From the NCBI GenBank assembly GCA_009823395.1, contig CM020506.1:22403501-22467500 (forward strand): DNA of 64,000 bases, in the 5' to 3' direction. The notes beneath the pieces were generated by a model, which was given only the letters and a program-made list of their open reading frames with translations, did no database searches and was not told where the DNA came from. Made by a program: the position numbers and the translations under genes. The DNA is from Thamnaconus septentrionalis (taxonomy: Eukaryota > Chordata > Actinopteri > Tetraodontiformes > Monacanthidae). Of the stretch, positions 1-11,559 are shown piece by piece (the first letter of the stretch is position 1; every line of letters starts with the position of its first letter).

Positions 1-777
1 AACAAACATCCGCTCGCTTTCGGTCTCAGAAAAAAATTTGCCCTTGCATCTTTAACGAAGCAGTCGAACAATGAACTTTTCTTACCTTCTTCGCGTCAGT
101 CGAACGGATGTGCAGAAGTCACCGGAGGAGGAGAAAGAAGCAAAAAGACTTGGAGGCGGTGGAGGAGTAGTGATGGTGGTGGATGGGGTGTCCTCCGACG
201 AGCCGACGTCACAAAGTCGTTAAGTTTGAAATGAAGAACAAAACAAAACAAAAACAGGACAAACGACGGGAGAGATGCACCGACGGCACGTTGTGTTCCA
301 AACGAGGTCTGAACAAGATGAACCGAAAAAGCAGCCCGTCGACCCTTGGAGCCTTGAGCCGGGCGTCGCACCCGGTTCCCCCCCTCGCCCTGCCGCGTAT
401 CGACCTGCTGCCGAGAGCCTCCTCGGATCGGCGTAGTAAAACAATGTATTACGTATCGTACTCGGTGTGAAATGACTGGCAGAAATCCTCCTCTCCCTCC
501 TCCTCCTCCTCCTCCTCCTTCTCCCCCTCCTCCTCCGGCGGCGCACCGTATTGGTTGCCGCTGACTGGCCCCGTCTGTGTGGGCTGGAGGATGACGGGGG
601 CGGACTGCAGCAGCGCCATCTGACCGAAAAAGAGTCTTCCTCTCCCGGTAGAGAGGCGGCTTGCAAATTGGTACGTGTGGGTGGTGAATGTTGATGGGGG
701 GGGCGCAAATGAAATTAACCCCCTCTGCGTCTTTCAAGGTTACTCCTTCTTTTTTATGCAGAAGCAATAGAAGGTGA
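1..777. other. no gene seen; purine/pyrimidine-skewed flank
   Basis: No exon with recognisable protein similarity was found. Positions 487-537 are a CCT-type polypyrimidine run that creates arginine- or glycine-rich reading frames on the minus strand; these look like composition artefacts. The stretch is otherwise unique-looking, moderately GC-rich DNA. Confidence 0.5.
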
Positions 778-821
778 ATTTTATTTTATTTTATTTTATT
801 TTATTTTATTTTATTTTATTT
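778..821. repeat. (TTTTA)n microsatellite
   Basis: About eight to nine tandem TTTTA units. A purine-rich AAAT/GAAA stretch follows at about 891-939. Confidence 0.95.
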
Positions 822-1274
822 GTAGTTTTGCGATGTTAGACGCGGCCCACACACACGAGTGGCTGGAAAGAAGAAGAAGAAAGGGAAGAAGATAAATAAA
901 TAAATAAATGAATAAAGAAAGAAAGAAAGAAGAAAGAAATAAAGAAAGGCTGCAGAGTGCTCCCAAGAGCGAAGAGGATGTCGGGTTTAATGATTGTATT
1001 TTTCTGAGAGTGGGCCTGCTGGAGGGGTGATGAAAATCTTACAGCCTGATTATACTTACAAAGAGTTCAGAAACCAATGATGCCGGGAGACGTTACATTG
1101 TTTTCATTCTTTATCAATATATCAAGTCAACGCGTTATTTATTCATTCTAATTCTAAGGCACCAATATAAATATTTTGGTTTAATACCTCCGAAGTGTAG
1201 AGTAAAAAACAATCTCGAAAGTTAGCATTACGTTTGGATGTGAGCAAGAGCTCCCAATTGAAACTGACAAAAGC

Positions 1275-1688
1275 ACCCAGACCAGGCGTGGACAAACTTT
1301 TTGACTGGTGGGCCAGAATGGGTTCTGAAATTTGACGGAGGGGGATAATGGATGGAGTGGTTTGGTGACCCACCTCGTACCAGAAAAAATATGTCATGGG
1401 ATATGCAGAAAACATGTGCTTGCATGTCTATTGGAAATGAACAAAAACAAAATATCTGTTTTTGAAGCCCCATGGTATTCAGCTCTATTGAAATGACTCT
1501 TAATAATACTATAGTATAATAATAGTAATATAATAGTAGTAATAGTAGTAGTAAGTAGTTAAGCTACTACTTGCTATTATTATTACTTACTATTAATACA
1601 ATTTCTTCAAGTTTGGCGGGCCGGATTAAAAAGCTTAACAGGCCGCATATGGCCCCCGGGCCGTAGTTTGCCCATGCCTGACCCAGAC
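1275..1688. mobile_element. hAT-like non-autonomous DNA transposon, copy 1, with target-site duplication
   Basis: The element proper is 1283-1680. Its left end reads CAGGCGTGGACAAACT and its right end is the inverted AGTTTGCCCATGCCTG, so the terminal inverted repeats match at 14 of 16 positions. It is flanked on both sides by the identical octamer ACCCAGAC (1275-1282 and 1681-1688), the 8-bp target duplication typical of hAT transposition. It has no transposase frame. Related copies lie at 13534-13897, 43168-43542 and, partial, 42767-42846. Confidence 0.85.
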
Positions 1689-1852
1689 TTTCAGGTTTCA
1701 AGTTTAGTATCATCACATTATTTTCAGTCGGCTTTGTTTGTTTGTTTGTTTCTTTACTTACTGACTTACTACATTAGACCTAACGTAATGACAGACATTG
1801 ACAACAGGTAACACTAAGTTTTACGAACACACGCACGCAAATACATTCATGT

Positions 1853-1874
1853 GCGTGTGTGTGTGTGTGTACGT

Positions 1875-1936
<62 letters not shown>

Positions 1937-1950
1937 GATATATATATATG
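1853..1950. repeat. (GT)n-(AC)n-(TA)n compound microsatellite
   Basis: A GT run meets an AC run through the palindromic core GTGTACGTGTACAC and then passes into a TA-rich run. The GT and AC halves form a natural inverted repeat. The 62- and 76-residue reading frames here are only His/Thr or Cys/Val dipeptide repeats. Confidence 0.9.
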
Positions 1951-3439
1951 TATACATATACATACACATATGCGTATGTACACAACGTGTACTATCACAA
2001 CAAAATACACGTAAAAAGAAAAAAAATACCAGTCAGTAGGTGGCAGTAGTGAGTCCTCTACCAGTGACGAGCGACAGAAAACAACGAAGAAGGAAAAGGG
2101 GGCGGAGAAGGAAAGAGAAGAAGCTGGAAGAAAGTGGGAAAATGGGTAAGAGAAGAAGAAGAAGAAGTGGCTAAAAAAACAACAACAACATGCGCATCTG
2201 GCTGTCTGTTAAGAAACAAAGTTAAGCAGCGGTGCGCGAGGTATATTTCACAACCGATTTGTCTTTTAATATAAATGCAAAATAACTTAACTCTTCCCGT
2301 ATCCCGAGTAAATCTTAGCGAACACGTCAAACCCCACAGGAAGGGAGAAGGTAGTGCCAGCTAGTCTTGTTTGCTAATGTTGCTCGACATGATCCTGAGG
2401 TGGTGGTGGGGTCGTTGTGTTGTTACGAGCTAAATGTTCGAGTTTCGTCCCTGCTTTTGCCCTTGTTTGGTCTTTGTTTGAGACCTTATTTAGTCGAAAC
2501 AATGTAAGGTAAGCCATATACCGAGTTGAGCTAATTTTAGCCCCTCTCGCACTGTCTGTCATCCCGCTGACTGGCTGCTTCCCCATGCTAACACCCAGGC
2601 TGTCTACTCTCAGCGTTAGCTGCCTCTCCAGCGACTGCTTCTTGTCAACACGAACCGGTTGTATAAAAGCTCATTTCGGTGTCCGAGTGTTTAAATTATG
2701 CACGATTCTTCGCCCCGTTTCGTTCCCGTCGGTCCTTTAAAGGTCAAATTGTTTGGTCGCCCACTTTAGAGCATCGTCTCTGAATGGCTAACACAGTTAG
2801 CAAACAACGTTAGACAACCCAACTCCGATGTGTTTTGCGTAATAATAATTTCCGTGGACTACTGGGCAGTTCCAGACATTTGACAATACTTTTTTGTTTG
2901 TGATCGTGTGTCATTTTGTGTTTTATTCGGCGCATCTGTTCACTCGTGTTTCAATGCTCTCAGTGCTATAGGTAATTATGTAGTCAGTTTTTCTTCTTCT
3001 TATTTGACAACCAGTTAAAGATCAACACCACTTTACGAAGGTATTAATTATATCAGAAATGTTTCATTTTTTTGCTTAGTATTTTAATGCGCTTTTTTCT
3101 TCATCAGTTAATGTGATGAAGCGATGTACTCAGTAGTAGAGTCTCTAACACGGTACCGTTTTATTGGGAAAATGACTGCCTATAATTAGGCAGTCCCTAA
3201 TAAATTTGCTACCTTTTTCTTCAATAAGGAAATAATACTAAAGTATATATATGTATGTATATGTTTGTGTATATATATTCAAGCCATCTTTTCATATGAT
3301 ATTTCAAAGTCTGACATTTAAATTGGGTTTAGGAAGAAACTGCATCATTAGTGTTTTTTTTCATGGTAAAGCTCAAACCTTTGTCTGTTACCAGTGATAA
3401 ATGCATAACTTTGCACCTCCTGTGTTTCTTTTCAAACAG
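1951..3439 (+). other. dnajc14: 5' flank and probable first intron of dnajc14
   Basis: No coding exon is visible. The coding exon of dnajc14 is preceded by a good splice acceptor at 3431-3439 (TTCAAACAG), so at least one upstream non-coding exon and the promoter should lie in this stretch. I cannot place the transcription start. A GAA-rich run lies at 2145-2166, and several non-repetitive segments with CpG lie between 2300 and 2830. Confidence 0.4.
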
Positions 3440-3658
3440 CTGCCTCATGCCTAGTGTGGAACACGTTGATACCCTTATCACATCTGAAAGAGGCGGCTAA
3501 ATAAATATGGTAGACCTGAGATGTGCACTCAGGAGCCCCGAGTCTCACTTAGCATTGAGAGCCTGGGGGAGCTGTTGGCACAGCATGTGGATCCAGGAGC
3601 TCATCGTTTAGTCAAATTCCAATTCTAGAGGCGGTACCGTCCAACAGCTGGAAGGACT
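3440..3658 (+). other. dnajc14: 5' UTR part of dnajc14 exon 2
   Basis: This lies between the predicted acceptor (AG at 3438-3439) and the start codon at 3659. It contains short upstream ATGs (one around 3467 that stops almost at once), which could mildly affect translation. No other feature is seen. Confidence 0.5.
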
Positions 3659-6600
3659 ATGGAGAAAGACGCAGCTGACAAGGAGGTGGATGGTGTCACA
3701 GACACTGATGAGGAGACCCCTCACGGTGGCACCACGTCAGTCACCTGCTCCAGTCAGTGGGAGGACAGAGAGACTGACGACGAAGAAAAAACAGCCCATC
3801 AGAAATCTCAGGACAACCAGAATCCAGCCATGACACAAGACTCTGTAATCCAAGAAGCAGACGATTGTGGATCTGCGGAGGCCAAAGAGGACGTCGAGGA
3901 CGAGGAGGGGTGTGACGGTGCCGCCGATCACGACAACTTTCACGTCATAAATCAAGAGGAGGACGAGGCGGCCAAAGAGCAGCACCTGAATGGGGGCTCC
4001 GGGTGGCGGAGCGAGGGCGCCGGGAGGAGGTTCAAACTGAGGGGCGGGGGCTTGGTTCCGGAGCAGGCCAGTCACAACGCCTTCCCCTTTATGCAAAAAA
4101 GCAACGTTGCGGCGAGCGGTGGCCGACACAAGCAGAGCCGCAGGCGCAACCACCACCACCACCATCAGCACGGCCGGGGCCGCAGGCGCTCGGGCAAGCA
4201 GCTGTTCCTGGCCTTCAGGGAGATGCTGTCCGAGTCCGTGAGCGTCTGGTGCGTCTCCTGCGTCCACATGATGATCGAGATCATCGTCACGCTAACTCAC
4301 AACTGCGGAGTCGGTGTGGAAACGGGCGGTGTAAAAGCGTATAACTTCGTCCAGCATCTCCTGGTGAAGGTCACAGACGTCGCGGAAATGAAAGCCGACA
4401 CTTTTCGGATTTTCCAAAGGACTAAATGCATAGGGATGGATCTGGTGGATAAACTCTTACGGTCGGCAAAGTGGACCAAAACCGCTGCCTTATCTGGATG
4501 GAACCTTTTGCGTACTTTGATTGTTTTTGGCTCCCACTGGGGGAGGGGGATGTTGGTCCGCCTGGTGTGCGGGGAGAGGGCGAGGCGCTGTCGGTCGGCC
4601 TTCCTGGAGTCGAGGTTCTGGAAGAGAGTGACGTCCCTGATGGAGAAGGTCCTGAGTGGGTTGAGGAGGGACGGACCGGTGCCTCCCTCCTTCCCCGGGT
4701 CCCCCAACAGGTCAGGCAGAGGTCAGCCAGGCCAGGAGCTGGAGAGACTCCTGGCCCTGTCTGAGGTTCCAGAGGACGAGCTGGACCCCTTCGCCGTCCT
4801 GGGCGTGGAGGTGCACGCCACCGACGCCGAGCTGAAGAAGGCCTACAGACAGCTGGCCGTCCAGGTGTGTGGAAAAGAACCCGCTTTTTTTTTTTTTTTT
4901 TTTTTTCCTTTCTCGCACCTCTCAATTAATGACCACTGAACATTTTTTGTGTGCTGAGATGTTCTTCAGTAGTCACGCAAACCTTTTGCTCGCTCCTTTT
5001 CTTTCCTTTTAGGTCCATCCAGACAAGAATAAACACCCACGAGCTGGAGAGGCGTTCAAAGTGCTGAGGGCAGCCTGGGATATCGTCAGTAACCCAGAGA
5101 CACGACGAGAGTATGAGTTGTGAGTACACAGCAAAATTTTGTTTTTATGTAATGCAATGTGGAAAAAACAACAATAAAATAACAACTATGTTTAGATTTT
5201 TTTTTTTCCAGTTTCCCGTTCTTCTTCCTGAGTGTGATATTTGACTCCCTGTAACATAATTAGACCGTCCTTTGTTTGCGGGGCCTTTGCCAGCAAACAG
5301 AACCAGAAATCAATCGAATCCGTCGGTTTCCTCTCACAGTAACTGTACTTAATGGATTCTAAACTGCAGAGTGATTTTTGAGGGTGTGTTGTGTTTTCTT
5401 CAGCTCCATTATGTCCGAGCTCCACTTCAGAGTGCCTGTTTTGTTGTCCCCCCCTCTCGCAGGAAGCGCATGGCGGCGACGGAGCTCTCCAAGTCCATGA
5501 ATGATTTTTTCACAAAGCTGCAGGACGACCTGAAGGAAGCCATGAACACCATGATGTGCACCAAGTGTGAAGGCAAACACAAGTAATGCCAGTCCAATAC
5601 TGCTTTTTTTACGGAGCGCGTACAGTACGAGTACTTGCACTCGCTGAGAACAATACCGGGTACTTAATAAGGTTATTACACACGATAGGATTACTTTGAT
5701 TTTTTTATTTTTTCACAGATGTTCTGATGTTTTATTTTAGCATGTTTCACTGCAGTACAAACACAAATTTAACAAAACTGACATATCCATACATATACAC
5801 CCTGATATCGGTACCGATACTCGATACTGGTATCGGTACATCCTGGTGTATGTATCAGTGCATATGATACATGTGTAATATATTTAAATCCATATATATA
5901 TATGAGGGTTTGATTGAGCTGACTTGTCTCTGTTAACTTCATGTGACTCTCGAGGCCACAGGTTTGATCTTCTCTTGTGCGCCTGCGCAGGCGATTCGAG
6001 ATGGACCGTGAACCTGCGGAGGCTCGGTTCTGTGCAGAGTGCAACCGTTGCCACAGCGCTGAGGAGGGGGACCTGTGGGCCGAGTCCAGCATGCTGGGCC
6101 TGCGCATCACGTACTTTGCCTGTATGGACGGCAAGGTCTACGACATCACAGGTGAACCGGTGATGTCGTCCACCGCAGCTTTGGCACCTTTATTTTTTTT
6201 GGAGGCGTTGGGAGAGGTGTTTGTTTGAAGAACTTCCTGGTCTTGCTGTGATAGCAGCCACTTGATTTTCTTCCGATGCTGTTGTGCTTGTCAGAGTGGG
6301 CCGGTTGCCAGAGAATAGGGATCTCTCCAGACACGCACCGGGTGCCCTACCACATCTCCTTCGGTTCAAAGAACAACAACAACCCCTCACGACACAGGTG
6401 CGTTCCCTTCTGCCGTGCATGGCGGATTTAGTTTTTTTTTAGTTTTGTTTTAAAGTGGAGGTTTGAGTGGTGTGTTTGGACAGAAGAGCATTGCTGCCAC
6501 ACTAGGAAAAAAAAGGACTCCGTATCGTGTAAAATGTGAAACTATCCCGTTGTTTTGTGATCATTTTCACGTTGTGCATTTTGTTTGTGCGCCTCTGATG

Positions 6601-7457
6601 CAGCTAAACATTCTGAAACGCACACAAAACTATTCTCCGGCACAAATGTAGTGATAATAATTGGAATTTAGTGAAATGAAAAGAGTTTCTGTATATTAAA
6701 CATTTAAGGAAATAACTTCGTAATAATAAATCAGAATAATAATTTAGAAAAAAACTTCTGCTTCCTGCTCTTCTTCTTTGATTGACTCAAACATGATGGC
6801 AGTTTCAATCAAGCCGTCCTCCAGATTCAACTTTATGATCGGTCCTTCTACATGGTAACATAACATAATACGGCCACTCGCCTTAATGTGACCATATTAT
6901 TTTCCTTTGGTGGAAATTCTTTATCTGGATGAGCCCCTTGTGACGCATCGTCTCGTTTTCAAGCAGGTCCAATAATTTGTTCCCGCTGTTTTAGTTCATT
7001 TCTGTCTGGTGTCCACAAACAAGTTCAGACCTTTTGTCCAAACTGGTGCTTCCCCAGGACGCCTCCGGAGCACCCGAGCGGTCCGAGCAACCCGGCTGAC
7101 CTGCACGACTTCTTCAACCGCATCTTCAAGGGAGGAGGAGTTGGAGGAGGAGGAGGAGGCGGAGTAGCAGGAGGAGCAGGAGGAGGAGGAGGTGGAGGTG
7201 GAGGACCACCACCTCCCGCTGACATGGCAGCCAACGGGGGCTTCTTCACCTCGGCTCCGCCTCACCAGCAGCCTCCTGCAGGGGGTGCTGGCGGAGGAGG
7301 GGCGACCTCCCCGCCGCCCCCGCCGGGCCACACGGGCTTCTTCATGGCGGGGGCTCACCACCACCACCGGGGGGCCGAGCCCAGCGAGACCTGGGCCGAC
7401 GGGGGCAAGCAACCTCCCCGCAGGAGGAAGAAGGTCCGCAAACCCTTCCAGAGGTGA
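3659..7457 (+). CDS. dnajc14: DnaJ homolog subfamily C member 14 (ER-membrane J-domain co-chaperone)
   Basis: The coding exons are 3659-4864, 5013-5119, 5463-5582, 5991-6151, 6295-6397 and 7058-7457, all GT-AG, with phases that join to one 698-residue frame (human about 702). Residues 1-190 are acidic and then basic and low in complexity, with a short His run. Hydrophobic segments lie near 196-220 and 281-303, as expected for the multipass ER protein. The J domain starts near residue 376 (DPFAVLGVE) and keeps its HPD at 404-406, split from the first half by intron 2. The family-specific Jiv region follows, with the paired cysteines MMCTKC and FCAEC. The C-terminus KKVRKPFQR matches the family. 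DNAJC14 stimulates Hsp70 ATPase and assists folding and export of membrane receptors (DRIP78). The last exon has an unusual long poly-Gly stretch. The gene is convergent with inpp1. Confidence 0.96.
5620..5850. mobile_element. dispersed hAT-like repeat in dnajc14 intron 4
   Basis: This copy shares the blocks GAGTACTT, GGGTACTTAATAAGG and GTTTCACTGCAGTACAAACAC with sequences at 12123-12250 and 52290-52485. Its right part has several ATCGGTACCGATACTCGATA-like blocks and ends in GTATCGGTACATCCTGG. Fish hAT elements often end in a similar CAGGATGTACCGATAC terminus, and I infer the class from that. Exact borders and target duplication were not determined. Confidence 0.5.
6482..6660. repeat. dispersed repeat, ATTGCTGCCACACT family, in dnajc14 intron 6
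   Basis: The block CATTGCTGCCACACTAGG followed by an A-run and then ACGTGA-like motifs recurs at 16304-16400. The downstream part resembles the ACGTGAAA-rich arms in itga5 intron 20. It is probably a piece of one DNA-transposon family; the class is not identified. Confidence 0.5.
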
Positions 7458-7643
7458 AGCTGCTCCAGCGGGGAGCAGGGACACCACTGATGGACGCGTC
7501 TGACAATTGAAATGAATCGGAAAAAAAACCAAAAAAAAAAGTGTGTGAAGTGAAGGATGACTGGGTGTCATGAGCTTCGCCTCCTGATTCCCGGTCTGGA
7601 GACGAGTGAAGCCTCTGCGCTTCGATCCTCGCCGGGATGCCGG

Positions 7644-7649
7644 AATAAA
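7644..7649 (+). promoter_or_regulatory. dnajc14: possible dnajc14 polyadenylation signal
   Basis: AATAAA lies 187 bases after the stop codon and is followed by T-rich sequence. Further AATAAA hexamers near 8070 and 8087 are alternatives, so the real 3' end is uncertain. Confidence 0.4.
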
Positions 7650-9698
7650 AACATTTCCTTTTTATAATTTCCTGCCAAATTTTTTTTTTTTTTTTGCAAG
7701 GCGCAGTTCACTTGCCTAGTTTTTTTTTTTTTTTTAAACACCTGCATTTTCTCACCTCTGATCGTTGTGTTGCGTGTTCGAGCGACTCTTGAAGTCGAAC
7801 TGTCCAGGAGGCCTCGCAGGGTTTCCGTGGCGGAGAAGTGAATCCAAGCGCAGGAAAGGCGGCGGCGGCGGCGGCGCTGGGACTGAACAGCAGGTTTGAA
7901 ACGCTGGCGTGCGGTCGCAGCTCCACTTGTGAACGGGCTTAAACACAGACTCCTCTCTCTGCCTTCAGTCTCGTCACCTTGTTTTCTTACCATTTGGTCC
8001 CTAGAACCTCCATCACTGGAGCTCAAGCCGAACAGCTGGGGGCGTCGCTCAGTTCCACACTCAAATGGAATAAATTGCACTTAACAAAATAAACCTGTTC
8101 TATAAAAGTTTAAACAAATGTACTCCTTGGAGAATTGGATAAAATTGTTGATGTTTGGTTTCTACCAGAGACTCTTGTTTTAATTCCCCTCCATAATTAT
8201 TCCAAGAAATATTGTGGAATTACATTTGTGTACGTGATTGAGACATTTTGACGTGGGAACTAAATTTGACTCCAACTGTGGCTCAAATCAGAGGTCACTG
8301 GTGGAGTTGAGCTGCTTTGCTTTCTTACAGTTTGACATTTTCCAGTGAAATATTTTGCCAATCGGGATTAATATTGCCCTCTATATATTATTGAATCTGG
8401 TCTTAATTCACAGTGACTTTAGTCTTATGCAGATTTATTTCACATTGACGTCACTGCAGTTTTCAATTCTTTGGTTCCATTGGCGTCCTTGAGATCCCAC
8501 TTCCCTCTACGTTGACATCAGATTTTGAAACGAGCCTTGAATGATCAACAGTTGGTTGGAAAAGAATAAAAAAAAAATGTGGCATCTGTTCAGCAGGAAA
8601 TGTTCGACTACCACAACACCTGTTTCTTTACCCGGTTATTGCAATAAAAGTGATGAAAATGTCCAACCTGCCATGTACTCTGAGCGGTTTCAAATATAAT
8701 ATAATGATATAAATTACATTTGAATTGTGACTCCGAAGGCTTTGTTTTGGGTTTTTTGTTTCTTAATTTTTTTCCCTTGAATTTTCAAAACAGAATGGAG
8801 GACAAATTTTCCATCCTTGCATTTTAATGAATTATTGAACAGTTTACGCGGCACATCTGACGCTTGCTCTGTTATATTTGAGTTTTGCTTTAAAAATGCA
8901 TTTTTTCGGTCGTCGATTGAGTGGAGGAGCGGATTGTTTTACGGCCAACACGGGAAGATGTGTGAAGAGGAATGAGCCAGAAAAGATACTGCTTCTCCCC
9001 CCTCTCTTCACTTCGAGATGAAAACCTCGCTGTTCAATGTGTGTGTGTGTGTGTGTGTGTTAACTCGCACAGCCGCCGTGTTGATTTCGAACAGTCGTCG
9101 GTGATGTTTCTCCTCCAGCTGCGGCTGAGTGGGAGGTGAAGCTCACTTTGCTAGCAGCTCATCTGCAAGTTAATTTTGTTTGTTAAGAAGAAGCTGAATG
9201 TTGAAACGTTTGACACTTTTTTGGGGTGGGCGACTGGGGGGGGGGGGGGCATTTAAGTTGCACAGCTATTAAAAAAAATCAGGACAAACTTCCGCATCAC
9301 TTCTTTTCATTGCATCACACAGGTGTGACTGGTTTTCTTTATTAGTCGATGATGATGATGCTCGTTTGCAAAAAAAAACAACAACCCAAAACTGTCGGAG
9401 TAGGACGACAACTCGGCCGTGATTCCTCGTTGTAAATGTCAGTTTTCTATACATGACAGTGTTGTCGAGTAAAAAAGCTGCCATAAATAAAGGAAAAGAA
9501 TCATAACGACAACATAATAAAACATGAATGACACTGAATGAGGCTGTAGAAAGTCAGTCAGTCTCTGTCTCGACTGACTGACTTTCACGCACAATGTTTC
9601 CATACACACAAAAAAAAACAAACCACGACTTTTTACTCGGCACAGCTTTAAGTGACTGGTGCAAACTGGTTTTAGCTTCATCATCTTCTCAAGTGAAC

Positions 9699-9742
<44 letters not shown>

Positions 9743-10116
9743 CGTCATGGAACCAGCAGTTCACCAGCAGAGTGGGCTGCTGTCTGTTCCACGTGTTCTG
9801 ACCACCTGTGTACAGTGTTCACTGCCGACGGGAGTGAAAGGTACGGAAAAGACTCTCGGGGTTCATTTTCCACATTTTCAGCAAAAAAAATATATTTGGA
9901 TTTTTTTTTGGAAAACGCAAAACAAGAAATCTGACAATCATCAGGGTCCTCTGTGGGGGGAAGAAGAGGAGGAGATTGTGGTGGTGGAGGAGGACCACCG
10001 TTCATCATCCCAGCATCACAACAGTTCAACTGTCAGGCAACTGCATGTATCAATATAGTCAGTGTGGGTCAAACTGTTTGAAGTGGCAAGGAGTGAAACT
10101 GCTCTCAGTGGTTTTT
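7650..10116. other. 3' flank of dnajc14, no further gene seen
   Basis: This holds poly-T runs at 7680-7695 and 7720-7735, a (TG)n run at 9039-9060, an oligo-G run at 9235-9249 and a (CAT)n run near 9695-9743. The reading frames here are short and follow the simple repeats. Part of 7650-8100 may be 3' UTR of dnajc14. Confidence 0.5.
9695..9743. repeat. (CAT)n trinucleotide repeat
   Basis: About 15 consecutive CAT/ATC units. The poly-His or poly-Ser frames across it are artefacts. Confidence 0.95.
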
Positions 10117-10462
10117 CGGTGACGCTTTCTATGAAGGTCTATATTGCCTAATGTATTATGTTTTGTAATGCTTTTAGAAGGCATTATAAAACATGTCATA
10201 AATGTTCATAATCACATATGACAGTGTTTATAAATGATTGTAAGTGGTGGATATAATGTGTTTATACCTCCACGGCAAAGTGACACTGAAGTCCTGGATG
10301 GCACACCGGATTATAACTACCAGTTATGAAGAAATGTTACTTTTTATTTATTTTATTTTTTATTTTTTTTAGCTTAAAAAGATTTAAGTAATATATTTTA
10401 CAATGCCTTATAAATGCACTCATAATACATGATAAAATAGACCTTCATAGAAAGTGTTACCG
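10117..10462. mobile_element. non-autonomous DNA transposon (MITE-like) with about 26-bp terminal inverted repeats
   Basis: The left end GGTGACGCTTTCTATGAAGG and the inverted right end CCTTCATAGAAAGTGTTACC pair over about 26 bp with few mismatches, and the pairing includes the outermost CGGT/ACCG. The interior is AT-rich and non-coding. No clear target duplication was recognised, so the superfamily is not assigned. Confidence 0.7.
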
Positions 10463-10538
10463 TTTTTTTTTTCTCTTCTTATCGCCTTTACTTTCTTTGG
10501 CCCTGTTAACTAAGATGTGCTGCAGTGAAGGACAAACA

Positions 10539-10542
<4 letters not shown>

Positions 10543-10570
<28 letters not shown>

Positions 10571-10675
10571 CCCGGTTGCTCCTTGTAAGGAGTTGTTGAA
10601 GAGTCCTGAGTGCTGCTGGATTTGGATCAGGTCTTCCCACTATAGAGCTTTATAGGACCACTGGGGAGGAGGGAG

Positions 10676-10752
<77 letters not shown>

Positions 10753-10931
10753 TCTAACCCTCACACTGACACACTTCCTTGAGAAGTGCAGTGTCCCTCA
10801 GCTGATAACACATTTACAAATGTTCTAAGAACGTAGTCAAACTGTGGCAAAGCTCGTACTTGTTAAAGCAAAAATGTTTACAGTGTCTGAGCGCAGAATC
10901 AGAAGCAGCAGCAGCAGCAGCAGCAGCAGCG
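10543..10931. repeat. cluster of three CAG/AGC trinucleotide runs
   Basis: AGC/CAG runs lie at 10543-10570, 10676-10751 (about 25 units, interrupted once by GTG) and 10903-10931, separated by unique sequence. No coding exon is visible here. The cluster lies 3' of inpp1, where CTG would be the sense-strand motif if the inpp1 3' UTR extends this far. Confidence 0.9.
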
Positions 10932-11118
10932 CTAGTGGAGGTGAACAGCACCTGGACAACTCAGGACAGTGCTGGAGTGACAAAAGCTGCATAGACAAAT
11001 GTACTGACTCAAGTTGCATTATCACGGTTTCCTCATTGACGAGGCAAAAACATCAAAACTGTCTGTAGTTTGTTATGCACAAACTAAAGACAGTTTTTTT
11101 TGCACCCTGGTGGACAAT

Positions 11119-11124
11119 AAAGAT
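11119..11124 (-). promoter_or_regulatory. inpp1: possible inpp1 polyadenylation signal
   Basis: TTTATT on the plus strand is AATAAA on the minus strand, about 440 bases past the inpp1 stop. It is only a positional candidate. Confidence 0.25.
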
Positions 11125-11216
11125 TTATTCTAGTCTGTTCTATTGACTTGGTCATGTGCTCACTTGTGGGCAAAGCCACTGATTAAGAGAACAAAATGTT
11201 GAATGATAACAGGAAC

Positions 11217-11376
11217 TGCATATATGTGTATGTATGTATGTCTGTCTGTGTATGTGTCTGTTTGTATGTATGTGTGTGTGTACATATATGTGTGTATATA
11301 TGTATGTCTGTGTATGTATGCATATGTGTCTTTATGTATGTCTGTTTGTAAGCATGATGCATAAATATATATATGT
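11217..11376. repeat. degenerate GTAT/GTCT tetranucleotide repeat
   Basis: About 160 bases of TATG, TGTC and TGTG units with interruptions. The short frame across it is repeat-driven. Confidence 0.85.
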
Positions 11377-11559
11377 ATAAACCTATATACCTTCCCACAG
11401 TTAAATATTTAAAATTTATAATATCCATAATTCAAATGCATATAATCCAGTGGCCCACTCCTCATTCAGAAGAAGCCAAAATAAACAAACACGATCCTTT
11501 ATGATATGACGTCATGAGTATGTGTCAGCTCATCCTGGACCGGACCGGACCGGGCCGGA

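Noticed and set aside
220..767. Two minus-strand frames of 162 and 223 codons rich in Arg, Gly and Pro.
   Set aside because: They overlap each other across a CCT/GGA tract, show no domain and no splice context, and look like composition artefacts.
4422..4925. Minus-strand frame of 167 codons over the DNAJC14 J-domain exon.
   Set aside because: Shadow of the GC-rich coding strand; the plus strand has clear family similarity.
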